From positions 496,001 to 560,000 of the forward strand of contig BCKQ01000003.1 of the NCBI GenBank assembly GCA_001600695.1: a stretch of DNA of 64,000 bases. The letters are read 5' to 3'. The stretch comes from Ascoidea asiatica. Taxonomy: Eukaryota; Ascomycota; Saccharomycetes; Ascoideales; Ascoideaceae. This document shows positions 36,780 through 48,712 of the stretch, piece after piece. Made by a program: the position numbers and the translations under genes. Position 1 is the stretch's first letter. Every line of letters starts with the position of its first letter. The notes under the pieces are model-generated. The model ran no database searches and was not told where the DNA came from. It was given only the letters and a program-made list of their open reading frames with translations.

Positions 36780-38860
36780 ATTTTTACCAATTAAACCATT
36801 ATTTAAATTAGAACTAAAAATCAAATATTCAAATTTTAAAATCAAAGCATTAATGGAATCAGGATGCACATCAAATTTGATCTCATCAAATATAGTAAAA
36901 TCATTAAATTTAAAAACAATTCCAATATCTACAGTAAAGGTTACAAATGAAATTCTAGATCAAAATTCCAATAAACCAATTTCAAATTTAACATCATTCA
37001 ATATTCAATATTTAATCCTTTAATCAAAAATCAGAAAAAGTTAAATCATTCATCATTGACATGAAAAAATATGATTTATTTTTAGGTATTCCGTTTTTAA
37101 ACGATAAAAATGTAGATTTTCACAACTATATAATTAAACCGAAATTAAATTCAGTTCAAAATTCAAGTTATTGAAACAAGTTAACATACTCTTCAACTTC
37201 AGATATAGAGTTCAATAATATAGAATTAGCATCACCAAATTCTCTTTCAGAATTAGAAATTAATGAAAAGTAAAATATTCAATCAGTCATTAAAGCTAAT
37301 TATATATTTACATCAAATTTCAAAAAAGAAGGGAATCAAGTTAAAAATTCTTCATTTATTCATCAAATTTTAAAAGATAATCAAGAAATATTTGAAGATT
37401 CAACATTCTTACCACCAAAAAGAAAAGATTATGATATAAAATTAGAACTTCTTCCGGGAGAGGAATCAAATCCCAAAAATATATTAGCAAGACCTTATAA
37501 ATAATCTTCTTTCGAAACTCTAGAATTAAAAAGTCAAATTAACCAATTATTAAAGGAAGGAAAAATTTATATTGCAAAAGAAGGACAATCTCGATTTTTC
37601 AATCCAGTATTTATATTAAAGAAAAAAGGTAAATCAAAAAATTGTTTAGTCGCAGATTATACAATATTAAATAAAGTTATCAAAAACAACTACCTTTTTC
37701 CATTACCATATATTGATAGTTCATTAGAAAATTTATTCAATTCAAAAATTTATTCAGCAATAGATTTCACTTCAGGTTAGAATCAACTAAGATTAACAGA
37801 AGAAAGTGAAACATTAACTACAATTACAACTGTATTTGGAAAGTACATTTATAAAGTAGCTCCATTTGGAATTAAAACTTTATCATCAGCCTTTCACAAA
37901 TTCATTTATTCAATATTTAAACATCTTTATTTAAATGGTGTAATCGCGTTTTTAGATGACATACTCATATATTCAAAAGAGTTAGATTCACATTCAATTT
38001 TATTACCGAAAGTTTTTAATATATTAAAAGAAAATCAATTATTCATCAATAAACAAAAATCAAAATTCTTTGTACAAGAATTAACATTTTTAGGATTTAG
38101 AATCAAAAAAAATTGAATAACCCCTTCAAATCATGAAAAACTAAAAAATTATAAATTAAGTTCAATCAAAGATTTACATAGCCTCTATGGTTTTATTAAC
38201 TATTAGAGAAATTTTATTCCAGATTTTGAAAGGAAAACTGCTCAATTAATAAGAGTAAACAAATTCCATTAGCTAATAATATAATCTCGTCATGAAATCA
38301 ATTGAAACAAGAAATTGTATCAAGCCCAGTCTTGAGAATTCCAAACCCTTCATCATCATTCAGATTATCAATCGATGCAAGTATAATAGTAATTAGAGGA
38401 GTTTTAGAACAATTAGAAGAAAATCAAAACATTAAATCAAAACATTCATTACGAGAAAACTCAGAAACAATTAAGAGAATTAAACCCTTATAAGTACCAA
38501 TAAAATATTTTTCAAGAACTTTCAAAAGTGCAGAAAAGAATTATCCAATTAGAGAAAAGGATTTTTTAGCAATTATCAAATCATTAAAGTTTTTTGTCAC
38601 TTTTTCGATGGCAGAAGATTTCATATAATTACAGATCATGAAGGTTTGAAATCAATCCTCATTCCAGAAAAACAATTGAAGGGAAGAATTAATATATGGT
38701 TGAATATTTTAACTGAATTCGATTGTGAAATCATATATAGAAGAGGAATTAATAATGGTGCAGCAGACTTCTTATCAAGAATAGTATTAAATCATCTCCC
38801 AATATCATTAAATGAAAAAGAAATAAAATTTATGGAAATTCAATCCTAGAATTCATTTCT
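36780..38860 (+). pseudogene. protease, reverse transcriptase and RNase H of the Ty3/gypsy element, broken
   Basis: Protease: LMESGCTSNLIS at about 36853-36888, the usual D-S-G-A/C-T motif with Asp changed to Glu. Reverse transcriptase from about 37430 to 38220: RFFNPVFILKKKGKSKNCLV, FPLPYIDSSLENLFNSKIYS, and the catalytic FLDDILIYS at 37949-37975. RNase H: RLSIDAS near 38360, then ITDHEGLKSIL near 38630 and YRRGINNGAADFLSRI near 38735-38785. In-frame stops are few in the RT core but include TGA codons at 38114 and 38293. Typical Ty3/gypsy domain order. Confidence 0.85.
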
Positions 38861-40340
38861 GATCATCATCCAACAAATCTTTACTTTCGAGAAATTTATA
38901 AATATTTAAAACAAAATAATCCAAATTCAGAATCATATAATAAAGAAAAACAATTCATTATTTCAAATAAATTCAAATTTAACATTAAAGTTTTCAAATT
39001 AGAAAATAATAACCTATATTATAATAATACTAATGATTCACCAAATTTTAGAATTTGTGCGCCAGAAAAATCATTATTTCAAGTTTTATCACATTTTTAT
39101 TCAAGTCATGGACATCCAGGAATATTAGGAACTTATATTCTCATCAATAGATCATTTTATGCCCCAAATTGAAAGAAAAATTAAAAAACATATTCAATTT
39201 TGTTATCAATGTCGACAGAATAAAGATTCTATTTTAAAAAATGGGAATTTCATATCACTTAATCCACTACCAAAGAAATTCGAAGTAATTACCATGGATT
39301 TCCTTACAATTTCAAAATCATCAAACGAATCAGGATCAAAAGACTCAATTTGGTAATAGTAGATAAATTAACAAAAAGAACAAGAACAATTTCCATTACT
39401 AAAATAATCTCAGCAAGAGAGTTAGGAAAATTATTTATATCAAACTATTTACCACTTCATGGTTTACCAATAAAACAAAATTCAGATACAGATAGATTAT
39501 TCGTATCTTCATTTTGGAAAACAATCAGGAATCATTTCAAAGCTTAAATATCAATATGAACAATTAATCATCCTGGTACTGATGCAGTATGTGAAATAAC
39601 AAATAAATTAATTGGAAATCAAATAAGAAACTTATCATCATTCGATTTAGCCGATTGGCCTTCTGATTTAGGTATTATAGAATACTACATCAATTCACAA
39701 ATAGTAGAATCAACAGGTTTAACCAGATATGAAACGGATTTCGGTTTTAACCCAGCTTTATTAAATGAAGAAATAAATTTATCAACTATCAATCCTATTG
39801 CACCCGCTTTTGCAGAAAATCAAAAAGAATTGTTAACTATATTCAAAACAAGTTACAAATCATCAATTAGATCAACAGAAATTTTATAATAAACATCGTA
39901 AAAAAAGAACAATTAAAATAGGAGAATCTGTATTAGTTCATAAAAAGCATTCATAACTTATACTAATTAAGATCTGTCAATCATTAAAGGTCCTTTCAAA
40001 GTTATAAAAATATATAACGAGAATTCATATAAACTAGAATTACCAATTGGATTAGAAAAAATTCATCAAGCATTCAATATTATTTACTTAAAAGAATACC
40101 ACTTTCACAATAACCAAACAAAGTTCCTTCAAGCTTTATCGAACAAAAAATGAGAGTAAATGAAATTAATCAAATATGAGATATTCAAACTTATCATGAT
40201 AATACTAAACCATATGAAGTCAATTATAAAGACTGTAATCCAAAGACTACAGTTATTATCACAGAAAAAATATTCTAATGTATTCCAGTCAAATTTCAAC
40301 AATAACTTTTAAACAATTTTAAAGAATTAAATCAGTTTTC
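38861..40340 (+). pseudogene. integrase of the Ty3/gypsy element, broken
   Basis: N-terminal zinc-binding block SHGHPGILGT (about 39103-39132) with CYQC at 39201-39212 (HHCC type). Core: MDFLTISKSS near 39294 (first Asp), DTDRLFVSSFWK near 39486-39520 (second Asp) and DAVCEITNKLIG near 39580-39615 (Glu). The C-terminal part ends in a block like KVIKIYNENSYKLELP. Interrupted by frame changes near 39354 and 39545 and several stops, including a TGA at 39170 where Trp is expected. Confidence 0.85.
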
Positions 40341-41380
40341 CCGAAGAGGGAAGAATGAATTCACAATATTATTTTAAAAATATATTTAATCATTTAAAAT
40401 TTCGACAATGCTTTAAAACAAAAACAGACAAAAACAATTTATTCAACAAAATATTTTTTTCATTTTATACCTCACATTTTACCAAAATATTACTCACATT
40501 TAAATCCACATTCTTTCATTATTACAATAACTTTATTCATTATGGTTCACTTAATTTAGTTCAAAAAAGAGATAACGAATGTTATACAAAAGTTCAATTT
40601 CAGGGATGCAAAAAGTATTTCAAGTGATAAAAGATTTGTTACATCTTGTTTTTGCAAAATAACTAGATGAGCGTATTCACCAGAAGCTGATGATCAAGCC
40701 ATACTTATTATTTTTATACCACCGTTTTATTTCATGTTTTTATCAACTCATTAAGTAATTCAATTTACACCAATTTCAAATTTTTATTCCTGTTTTTTTA
40801 AGATTTTCACTTTTTATATTTTCAGAAAATTAGTTTTGTGCTCCACGTTTTGCGTTGCGTTCATATTACTATACAAAGTTTTATTTTTACACATATTATT
40901 GTTTTCCACATAAAAAACTTTTTATTAATTATAGTACACCGTGCTTAAGTAAGATTTACCATACTAATCTTTTGGTGAAGTTTTCACTAACAAAATCTTA
41001 AAAAGATTACTATGCTTATTTTTCAGTTTTGCATACACATGTTTTTCAAATTAGAATATTCCAACATTCTTTATAATAATCTGGTTCACTACATATTAAT
41101 CTTTTCAAAGGTTTAACTCATACAGATATTACAAAACGATTACTATACATAAATTAAATTTCAAATCAATATGAAAACAACAAAAATATAATACTCATAA
41201 CCTAATATAGTAGCACAGTGACTAAAATCATCGTACAATATATCAGTTAGAAATTCAATATAATAATAATAATAATAAAAAATTTAATTACCATTTCAAT
41301 ATTTTCAACATATAATTTAATCAATTATCCAATTTAACTTGTAATTAATGAACTAAAAACCTGTTTGACTCTTTTTAACG
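40341..41380. other. 3' non-coding part of the Ty3/gypsy element
   Basis: Between the end of integrase and the polypurine tract. A 90-aa ORF (40355-40627) is low in complexity (Phe, Lys, Asn) with no motif; it may be the tail of Pol in a shifted frame or chance. The rest is AT-rich with no other feature. Confidence 0.5.
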
Positions 41381-41390
41381 AAAAGGAAGG
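41380..41390 (+). other. polypurine tract
   Basis: GAAAAGGAAGG directly abuts the 3' LTR start (TGTAATGAAC at 41391), the expected place for plus-strand priming. Confidence 0.9.
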
Positions 41391-41590
41391 TGTAATGAAC
41401 CCTAATCGGGCATTCCGCATTTGGTGTCATTACCACTCAATTCGTAGGATTTATCACATTTATATAAATCAGTAATCGCTTGATTATTATAATTAATAGT
41501 TTATTATAATAATCAAGCAACTCATAATATATAGCTTCAATAAACAAATAATCTCAATATAATATCATATAGAGAGACCCATCCATTACA
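41391..41590 (+). repeat. 3' LTR of the Ty3/gypsy element
   Basis: 200 bp, TGTAATGAAC to CATCCATTACA, better preserved at its 5' end (TG kept) than the 5' LTR. Followed by TAGTC, the target duplication. Confidence 0.93.
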
Positions 41591-43265
41591 TAGTCACCCT
41601 AGTTTAATCTCCACGGATTGTTGGATCTTCAACCGCCAAGCAAACATTTTTGTTATCTTCTGCGTTATTCAACTAGTATTTGTTGTTGTGCTTTTTACTT
41701 TTCTTGCACGATCTTTTGGCAGTATTCTCCAGGGCCATTCGGTTTTATATGATATTCCATCCTACGTGCATAATATGAAATGAACACATTAGCAAGGCAT
41801 ACTTGGACTTCTGTTGGCATGTTTTTATTTTTTCAACCAATTTATATTAAGCTTACTTGAAGGTTTTTGACATTTGAAAAAAGGCATTCTGCTTCTTCCT
41901 ATGTAGGACCGGCAATAATTCAATTTAGCAAAAACATTTTTCAACACATTATCATTACAAGCTCCAAAATGCATCTTCCTAAAGATTGAAATCGTCTCCT
42001 TGACACAAGGAATCATCTTGCTGCATTGGCCAAGAATTAACCAAAATCAACAATTCGCAAAATTTTGTAGTTTTGAATATCCCAATTTGATACTAAAGTC
42101 TGTCATTACCACCAATAGCCTGATATATTTATAACTCCCTAATAAACTTCACGAATAGTAATGGACCTCCATCCAGAAATCCGAGTTTTATGATACATAT
42201 TTGATCCAAATATTTAATAAGAGCCATTTTTATAGACCCGCTATGCACCAGAGGTGGCTTCGTGGTAACCTAATAGGCTGTATTATTGTTCAAGGGCACG
42301 TTGGAGTCGAATACAGGTATTTCTGGCACAAATATTACCAACAAATAACTTAACCAATCCACATCAGAGTTTCACTTCAAAAGATTCTTCGTTGAGTGGA
42401 AGATCAGGCGATGTATAAATTTCAACATCAATTACATTTTTAATAGCAGCCAGCTTAGTAGAATTTTGTTTGTGACTTTTGTGGGAGCTCTATATACAGG
42501 GGACCTGTGAGTACACCTACGCACTAATATGGATTAATTATAGAACCCTATGTCTCTAAACAAATCCATTGGAAAACTATTAACTTGGAGTTATCCTAGA
42601 CTGCCGACATATCTTCTCCCAAGTACATTCTTATTAGTTGTGTTCAGAGCAATTTCCTGAATACAGTAGTAACAGGTATATAAAGGTATAAGAATTTCAA
42701 TTTGAAATTATTAAATACAGCTCAACAAAAAACACTGAGTGTATTAATAGTAGTGGTTTTGATAATGAGTGCATTATGAGTTATCCTCTTCTTGAAGCAG
42801 TAATACACCAATCGTACAATAATAAGCCGTCGAAACTTGATCTCAAATAAAGCATTGAGCGATGGATAAATAAAGTCATATTGAATAATAATAAAAACAC
42901 TATTAAATTTAGATAATATAATAATCAACTATCTACACTGAAATGAAGTTTTTCCAACCAGATTATAAACAAACTAATTTAATAAAATAGCGAAATTTTA
43001 TCATTTTTATTACAATCGAAAAGACAAATAATTTCCAAAAGAAAAATGCAGTTAAGTTCCTTGGCTAAAAAACAAAGACATTATAGTAGAAAAAAAAAAA
43101 CATATCAAAAAATTCAATTTCTTCACACGAAAAAACAAACTCAATTTACTATAAAATCAGATAAAGCTACTAACTGTGAGGACTAAATGTTTATTGCAAC
43201 CAACATAAATTCTAACTTATAAAACGTCAATACAACAAAACCTAAATGTTCACCAATCGAACACT
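41591..43265. other. gene-free stretch
   Basis: About 1.7 kb. Minus-strand ORFs of 63 aa (41825-42016) and 68 aa (42722-42928) show no motif. No repeat from elsewhere in the window was recognised here. Confidence 0.4.
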
Positions 43266-43530
43266 AACGCTATCGCTTTATGTTAAAATTGTTTTTATTT
43301 ATTTTACTTTTTCTTTTTAAGCTTTTACAGGCAGTTATTATTTCTTTATTTTTATTTCTTTTAAGTTTAATTCAAATATGTCTCAACTATGACACGTGAC
43401 TTATTTTTTATATTTGATGTGGGATGTTCAATGTTTTTGTTGTCAGCTGTTGTTCCTCGTTGTCTCCCGTTGTCAAAAATATTTATATTAACATTTTCCT
43501 TATTTTATCTTCTTTTCCTTCGATCACTAA
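43266..43530 (+). repeat. direct repeat C, copy 1
   Basis: Related to 46926-47195 in the same orientation: TGTTAAAATTGTTTTTATTT then ATTTTACTTTT, the GGCAGTTATTATT block, AATATGTCTCAACTAT and TCAATGTTTTTGTTGTCA. It lies directly upstream of the short ORF at 43557 and probably holds its promoter and leader, so it may be the 5' region or an LTR of an unrecognised element. Confidence 0.6.
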
Positions 43531-43556
43531 TATTACTAAAATTACATCAATTAAAA

Positions 43557-43969
43557 ATGGATCCTCTACCTACTTATTTTCAAGCAACTAACGTTGAATT
43601 TGCCTTTAATCCCTCACTGGTTGGTAGCCAATTGGAAAAATCAATCATGAAGAAAGCATTAATTCCAAAACGTTGGGTAAAAAGTAAAGATAATTTACCA
43701 GTTCAAATGAAAATGAAATTAGATAATTTTCTTTTAAGGTTTTGTGAAGAACCATATTTGCATCAAAAATATGAGACAACAAAAGTGAAATTGTTTACAA
43801 AACTATTAAGGAATAATCCGATTGGCTTATCTTTAAAAATTGAGCTTGGGTGTGGGACGGTTATAATGTTAATTATAGCTCTGAGAATTTACGCCGTTGC
43901 TACAGGGATACTAAAAATAAAAAGAGAAAATTGAGAGTAATTGACATTTCAAGTGATGAAGAAGATTAA
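43557..43969 (+). pseudogene. small broken ORF ending in a SUMO-interaction-type motif
   Basis: The likely start is the ATG at 43557 (MDPLPTYFQATNVEF), because the in-frame upstream ATG at 43389 lies in non-coding repeat C. The zero frame runs to about 43845. The sequence then continues in the -1 frame from 43847 (WVWDGYNVNYSSENLRRCY) to a TAA at 43967, ending in KKRKLRVIDISSDEED. The end joins a basic nuclear-localisation-like run to V-I-D-I-S-S-D-E-E-D, a textbook phospho-type SUMO-interaction motif. Intact length would be about 137 aa. A TTTAAAA heptamer in the zero frame at 43832-43838 could allow -1 slippage, but the -1 frame meets TGA at 43841, so a simple frameshift mutation is likelier. 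Family unknown. Confidence 0.5.
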
Positions 43970-46925
43970 TTGACCTATGTATACAAAACTATACAAATAT
44001 GTCTGTTTTTGTGTACAATTTTTTTAATTTTATATAGTTTTGAAATTATCGAATTTTGTAAGTACTATTTTACATATATTAATAGATAAAATTTATTATT
44101 AATCTATCTATAATATTGACATCATTCTTCATTAACCTTGATAATTTTTAAACTAAAACACCTAATTTTATTCCATTATGTCTCAAGAATACCAACACTT
44201 TAACTGGCCATGAAGAGTCATTACCTAATTAATTTTTGAACTGAATATTAAACTTTCCATTGCACAGTACCGGCTACGTAAACAGATTGCTATGTAGTTT
44301 CATTACTCAGTATTATTATATATCAGAATTATCGCATGGCCATGGTATGAGATATAATTGTTTTACAATATTGGAACGAAAGTTCCGCTTCCTACACAAT
44401 CGAAACAAAACCTTCGAACCTTTTGTCCTACTCCAGGGGATTAAATTACCGTATGAAAGGTCATCCTAGAAAGTAAGTATTCTAATAGGCTTACACAAAA
44501 CTGGGGTTTTCACAACTAATAATAATTACATGTAATACCAATAATAATATTCAATAAAAAACTTAAATAAATAATTTTGAGTGAGTAGTGATCGAAATTT
44601 ATAACCGTAATCGTTTTCGGTTGGTGTCTTAAGTACACATATACGGCATAAAACAAAGCTTAATTTAAAATAACAGAAAAACTTACCGAAATCTATGCAA
44701 AACGTATTGAAGAAAACTTAGGTAACAACATTAGGATATTGTAAAATTAAAATGAAAATAATAGGAGCACACAATAAATTTTTTATGAAGACGCGTGATA
44801 GGCATTTCAAACAACTTAGACTCCCACCGCCAATAGTAGATAAAGACTTTAGCTTTTTGATAAATAAAATCACAGCCGACAATTGTAACGATTTAAATAA
44901 AATTCAAAGATATAGTGGATGATTATATATAGTGTTGTGAGATCATTGAAAAGCAAATATTAATAAAACAAAAATGAATAAAGAAAGATCAACTACTTTA
45001 GATCTTGTGAAAGCAGAACCAGTGTAAAAAAGAATCAAATCGAATTCCAAAACTGAGTGAAAACCACATTTAAACGAATTACCAGAGTAGCGTAATTCTC
45101 CAAAACTGTTTCCGTTAAATACAATCATAAACTCAAGTTTAATTTTAATTATAATAGAGCTTTCCACATTTTCCCAGATTAGTGTAACCTATACAATTAT
45201 ACTTCAAAAAATAACATCGATTTACACAACCGTTGCTCAATTAATAAAACCAAATTTATATGGCACTTTAGGAATAACCATAATAAAGTAAGTAGAGAGT
45301 GCGACAATTAATATGAAAATTCTTTCTCGATTCCTCCAATTCCACATATCTAAGGATTTGTATAATTTCCTAACGACAATGGCGAAATTTTAAAGTTGAA
45401 AGTTTTATGCTTTGGACTTTTGTATCGCCAAAATGGCTAGCTTTCACTTAAGTAGACTTGATCTAAACATGATGAGAAATGAAAAGAAAAACCAAAGCTA
45501 TTGCGAGCCCCCACTACCATTACACATCACTAACTTTTTAAGAGAGCGAGCTCCGTCGACCTAAAACGATTAAAACTGATTAATCGAGTACCATCTCAGT
45601 GGTTTTATGTTTTCTTCAAGCTCACAAACATCTTTATTTTCTGTCTTTTTTTTCTCCTACTATTACCTTTTTACAAATAAGACCAATTTTCTGCAACTAT
45701 ATTTTTATTATGTGAGCTATTTCCGCAGATTTCATTTCAAACTATTAGATTAAATTACTTATTAACTACAACTTTATTCAAAATATCCTGAAACCAAATT
45801 TGTAAATTTGTGTAGTGGTGGTCGCGTCAAATTTCATCATAACATAATAAAAAAACAAATAAAAAAATGGAACCAATAAACGTTACCACCCTGATTACAA
45901 ATAATCCCGAAAAATTAAATATCTTGCAGGTTATGCACTTCCCCATCGGGACACCCCTGTCTTAACTGTAGTTTTTCCTCAAATTCATCTAATTTATCCA
46001 GTTTAAATAAGTTTTACATAGTACAGACACCCTCATAATATTATTGGCCATTTTATAGTTGCTGTTATGAGGGGTTTTTAATAGGCAGGCAAAGTTCATA
46101 TACGTCAATAGTCCCATAAGAAAGGCTTACATTCTGAACAAAACTCTTCAATTTTGTAATTATTTTATTTGTCGTTTTTATTAATTTTAATTACTCAATT
46201 TTTGGTTACTACAAATGATAGTAATATTGTCCTGCAGTTAACAAAAGATATTTTAGTTTATTAAGAAGTTTTTTTAAATTTACCCCATTTATTTTTAGTA
46301 CAAAATATTTTTAATTATTATTTTTTATTCAAATTTTTTAATACTCTATTTATTATAACTTTTTATGTATTCTCATTTTTTGTGTATCGGTCTTTTAATT
46401 ATAATAGTTATTGATTTTATTATTTCTTCATGTGCATACTTTTTCAAAAAAGATCAGTTGTTTGGTGGCATAGTCATTAACTTTCAATACGTCCATAATT
46501 ACAACCTTTATCGAATAATGAGCTATATGTTTACTGTGGATCCAATTGTAAATACAAACTTGTGATTATCCTTACCCTAGAATTCAGCGTTTGAGGTGGC
46601 CACCTTTCCCAGATGCCGGCTCGTGCTAGGTGATAGGCTTCATCCAGAGCCAATTAGGTTTCTTGTATAGCCTACTCTATGGGGATGCTTCTCGTTTTGT
46701 TTTCTCCAACCCCCTCCCCTTATATGTTTCAGTCCTTCCTATTATGTTCATCGTCATCCCATCAAACTGGGAAAATAGAATCATTGATGTATTCGTTATA
46801 TGCCCCATCATTGGGTGGGATAGGCTCACACCTGAAAGATTTTGTTTTCGGTAGTAGCATACATACGCAAACCTGTTGGATTCTTGACATATCCTTGATT
46901 ACATTAGCTTGTTCTAGTTTGCAAT
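43970..46925. other. gene-free stretch
   Basis: About 3 kb, AT-rich with a GC-richer patch at about 46570-46870. ORFs of 69-115 aa (for example 44260-44469 and 46679-47026) have no motif and overlap other frames. No RNA gene or matched repeat except the start of repeat C copy 2. Confidence 0.4.
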
Positions 46926-47195
46926 TATTCGCGTTAATGTTAAAATTCTTTTTATTTATTTTACTTTCTCTTTTTATGTTTATAGAGGCAGTTATTATTT
47001 TTTTATTATTGATTCATTTAAGTTGAATTCCAATATGTGTCAACTATTACAGGTGCCATTTGATTTTATGTTCGATGTTTAAAGCTCAATGTTTGTGTTG
47101 TCAAGTTGTTGTCAGTTAATCTGTTACTTCAAATAATTTAGCTTTTAAAATTTGTTTCTCTTATGATATTTTACAATTTTCGTTCTCGGATCTTT
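46926..47195 (+). repeat. direct repeat C, copy 2
   Basis: A diverged copy of 43266-43530 with the same block order (GTTAATGTTAAAATTC, GAGGCAGTTATTATTTTTTT, AATATGTGTCAACTATTACA, CAATGTTTGTGTTGTCAA). It is not followed by an ORF like the one after copy 1. Confidence 0.55.
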
Positions 47196-48276
47196 TAACA
47201 GTGTAAAACAATCAGCGATCAGGCGATAGAGTATCCAATTTTTCAATATGATTTAAATTATAGTCACTTTTTTTAACTAAGTTATTCGTTAGTTATCGTT
47301 TATAGAACGCACACTTTGCCAACGGCAAAGCACGAAACAACTCATTGCACCTTATTTTATTAAAAACCATTTATTAGATAACAACATTTGGCAAATTATT
47401 TTATTGATTCAAATAATGAAACCCATTTTGAAACTGTTGCCCCGATGTGGGTGGCTATTAAAACCGTGGTTAAACATTCTGCCCAATTATTGTACACTTA
47501 ATAATAATAAGTTGCAATGATACAAGTTTTGCAGAATTCTTTTCAATTTTCGGTATTCTATAAATTTTGTGGTTAGATGCGTATAGCTGTATTTCGGTTA
47601 TAGCTATTTTATTTAAGACTTTGTTTAGATTCATTAAGTTTTATTTTTCATATTTTACCTGTATTAATATATAATATTTATTAGCAGTTAGATTATAGTA
47701 TTGATGTTGCTGTGCGTTGACATTCCTAATTTTTAAAATTAAACAGTTTAATGAATTGGATAACTGTTGTCACAATATTGAAACTTAGCATATCATTTAT
47801 GGGCGCTGTAATGCCAAACTATACGGCAAAGCAAATTGCTTTAGCATGAATGGTTATCAAATTAAAGCTTCAAAATTGTTTTACTAACGTACTGCACGCA
47901 GAAGACGTTTCGCCATGTCAGCCAAAATGTCAAATATTTAAATTGTTTTTTTTTTTTTGTAAATAGAAAAAAAATTTGGCCCTCCTTAACTAACATTTGT
48001 TTCCTTTTTTTTTGCTGATGTTGTGTACCCAAAGTAATTTTGGTAGTAGAAATTTTCAAACTGTGGTAGTTAATACAGATTTAAATGACAAACTGTACAA
48101 CACAACCATATGTCCAATCACAGGATTTCAAAAAAAATAAGAGATCAGTTTTTTATTTAGCAGGAAATCTATATAAAGCTTTTAGTAATATTCTGATTTA
48201 AAATTTCACATGAGGCACGTGTCTGGTTTGTTCTATTCTCTTGGGTAGGTCAGGAAAATGTAAATCAGTGGCTGTA
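47196..48276. other. gene-free stretch
   Basis: About 1.1 kb with no supported gene. The 65-aa minus-strand ORF 47862-48059 is low complexity. Confidence 0.4.
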
Positions 48277-48712
48277 CTGTAACTCCTTGTAAAAAATACC
48301 ATTTGATATCTCCACGTGATATGTCTCCCGATGAAAAATCCCCCTTTTCAAACAAGATTTTCAAACCCTCATCTCACATATCTGAAAAGAAACAATTTCA
48401 TTTACTCTTGTTGGTGAAAGCACTGCTTCTTCTAAAGCTAGCAGAATTTGTTTAGATTTAGACACTTTGTATAGCAGGTTCGTTATGATTGAATAATTTG
48501 CATAGAATTTTCATAGTAACAAGTTTTTATATGTTGGAAAAGATGGTATTCCTGTAGATTTAATTTGTTCCAAAAACTGAGAAAAAAATGTCAATAAGGC
48601 CCCTAAGCTTTCTGGGAGACGGTTGAAAATATTTCGTGACCTGGGGAGTATTTTTTACCGGGAGGCCTATCACGTGGAGATATCAAATGGTATTTTTTAC
48701 AAGGAGTTACAG
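48277..48712. mobile_element. MITE with long terminal inverted repeats and TA target site
   Basis: 436 bp. The left end CTGTAACTCCTTG... and the right end ...CAAGGAGTTACAG are perfect inverted repeats for about 45 bp (48277-48321 and 48668-48712) and similar for another 20-25 bp inward. They are flanked by TA on both sides (48275-48276 and 48713-48714). TA duplication fits Tc1/mariner-type transposition. The repeats contain TATCACGTG, a Cbf1/E-box-type site. No coding capacity. The near-perfect arms suggest it is young compared with the other elements in the window. Confidence 0.88.

Larger units (their letters stand above)
34995..41590 (+). mobile_element. Ty3/gypsy LTR retrotransposon, structurally complete, mutated
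   Basis: A 6,596-bp element with every structural landmark: 200-bp LTRs (34995-35194 and 41391-41590), a 5-bp target duplication TAGTC (34990-34994 and 41591-41595), a tRNA-iMet primer-binding site, a polypurine tract, and gag-protease-RT-RNase H-integrase in Ty3/gypsy order. The LTRs differ at about 25 of 200 aligned positions with no gaps, so it is an old insertion. Gag and Pol contain many stops and frameshifts, so the copy is not autonomous. It lies just right of B4 in the gene desert. Confidence 0.93.

Noticed and set aside
34995-41590. TGA read as Trp (alternative genetic code)
   Set aside because: Intact genes end in TGA (catalase) and use TGG for Trp; the elements also have TAA and TAG stops, so decay explains it.
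43832-43847. Programmed -1 frameshift at TTTAAAA in the small SUMO-motif ORF
   Set aside because: The -1 frame reads TGA at 43841 directly after one sense codon, so slippage would terminate at once.
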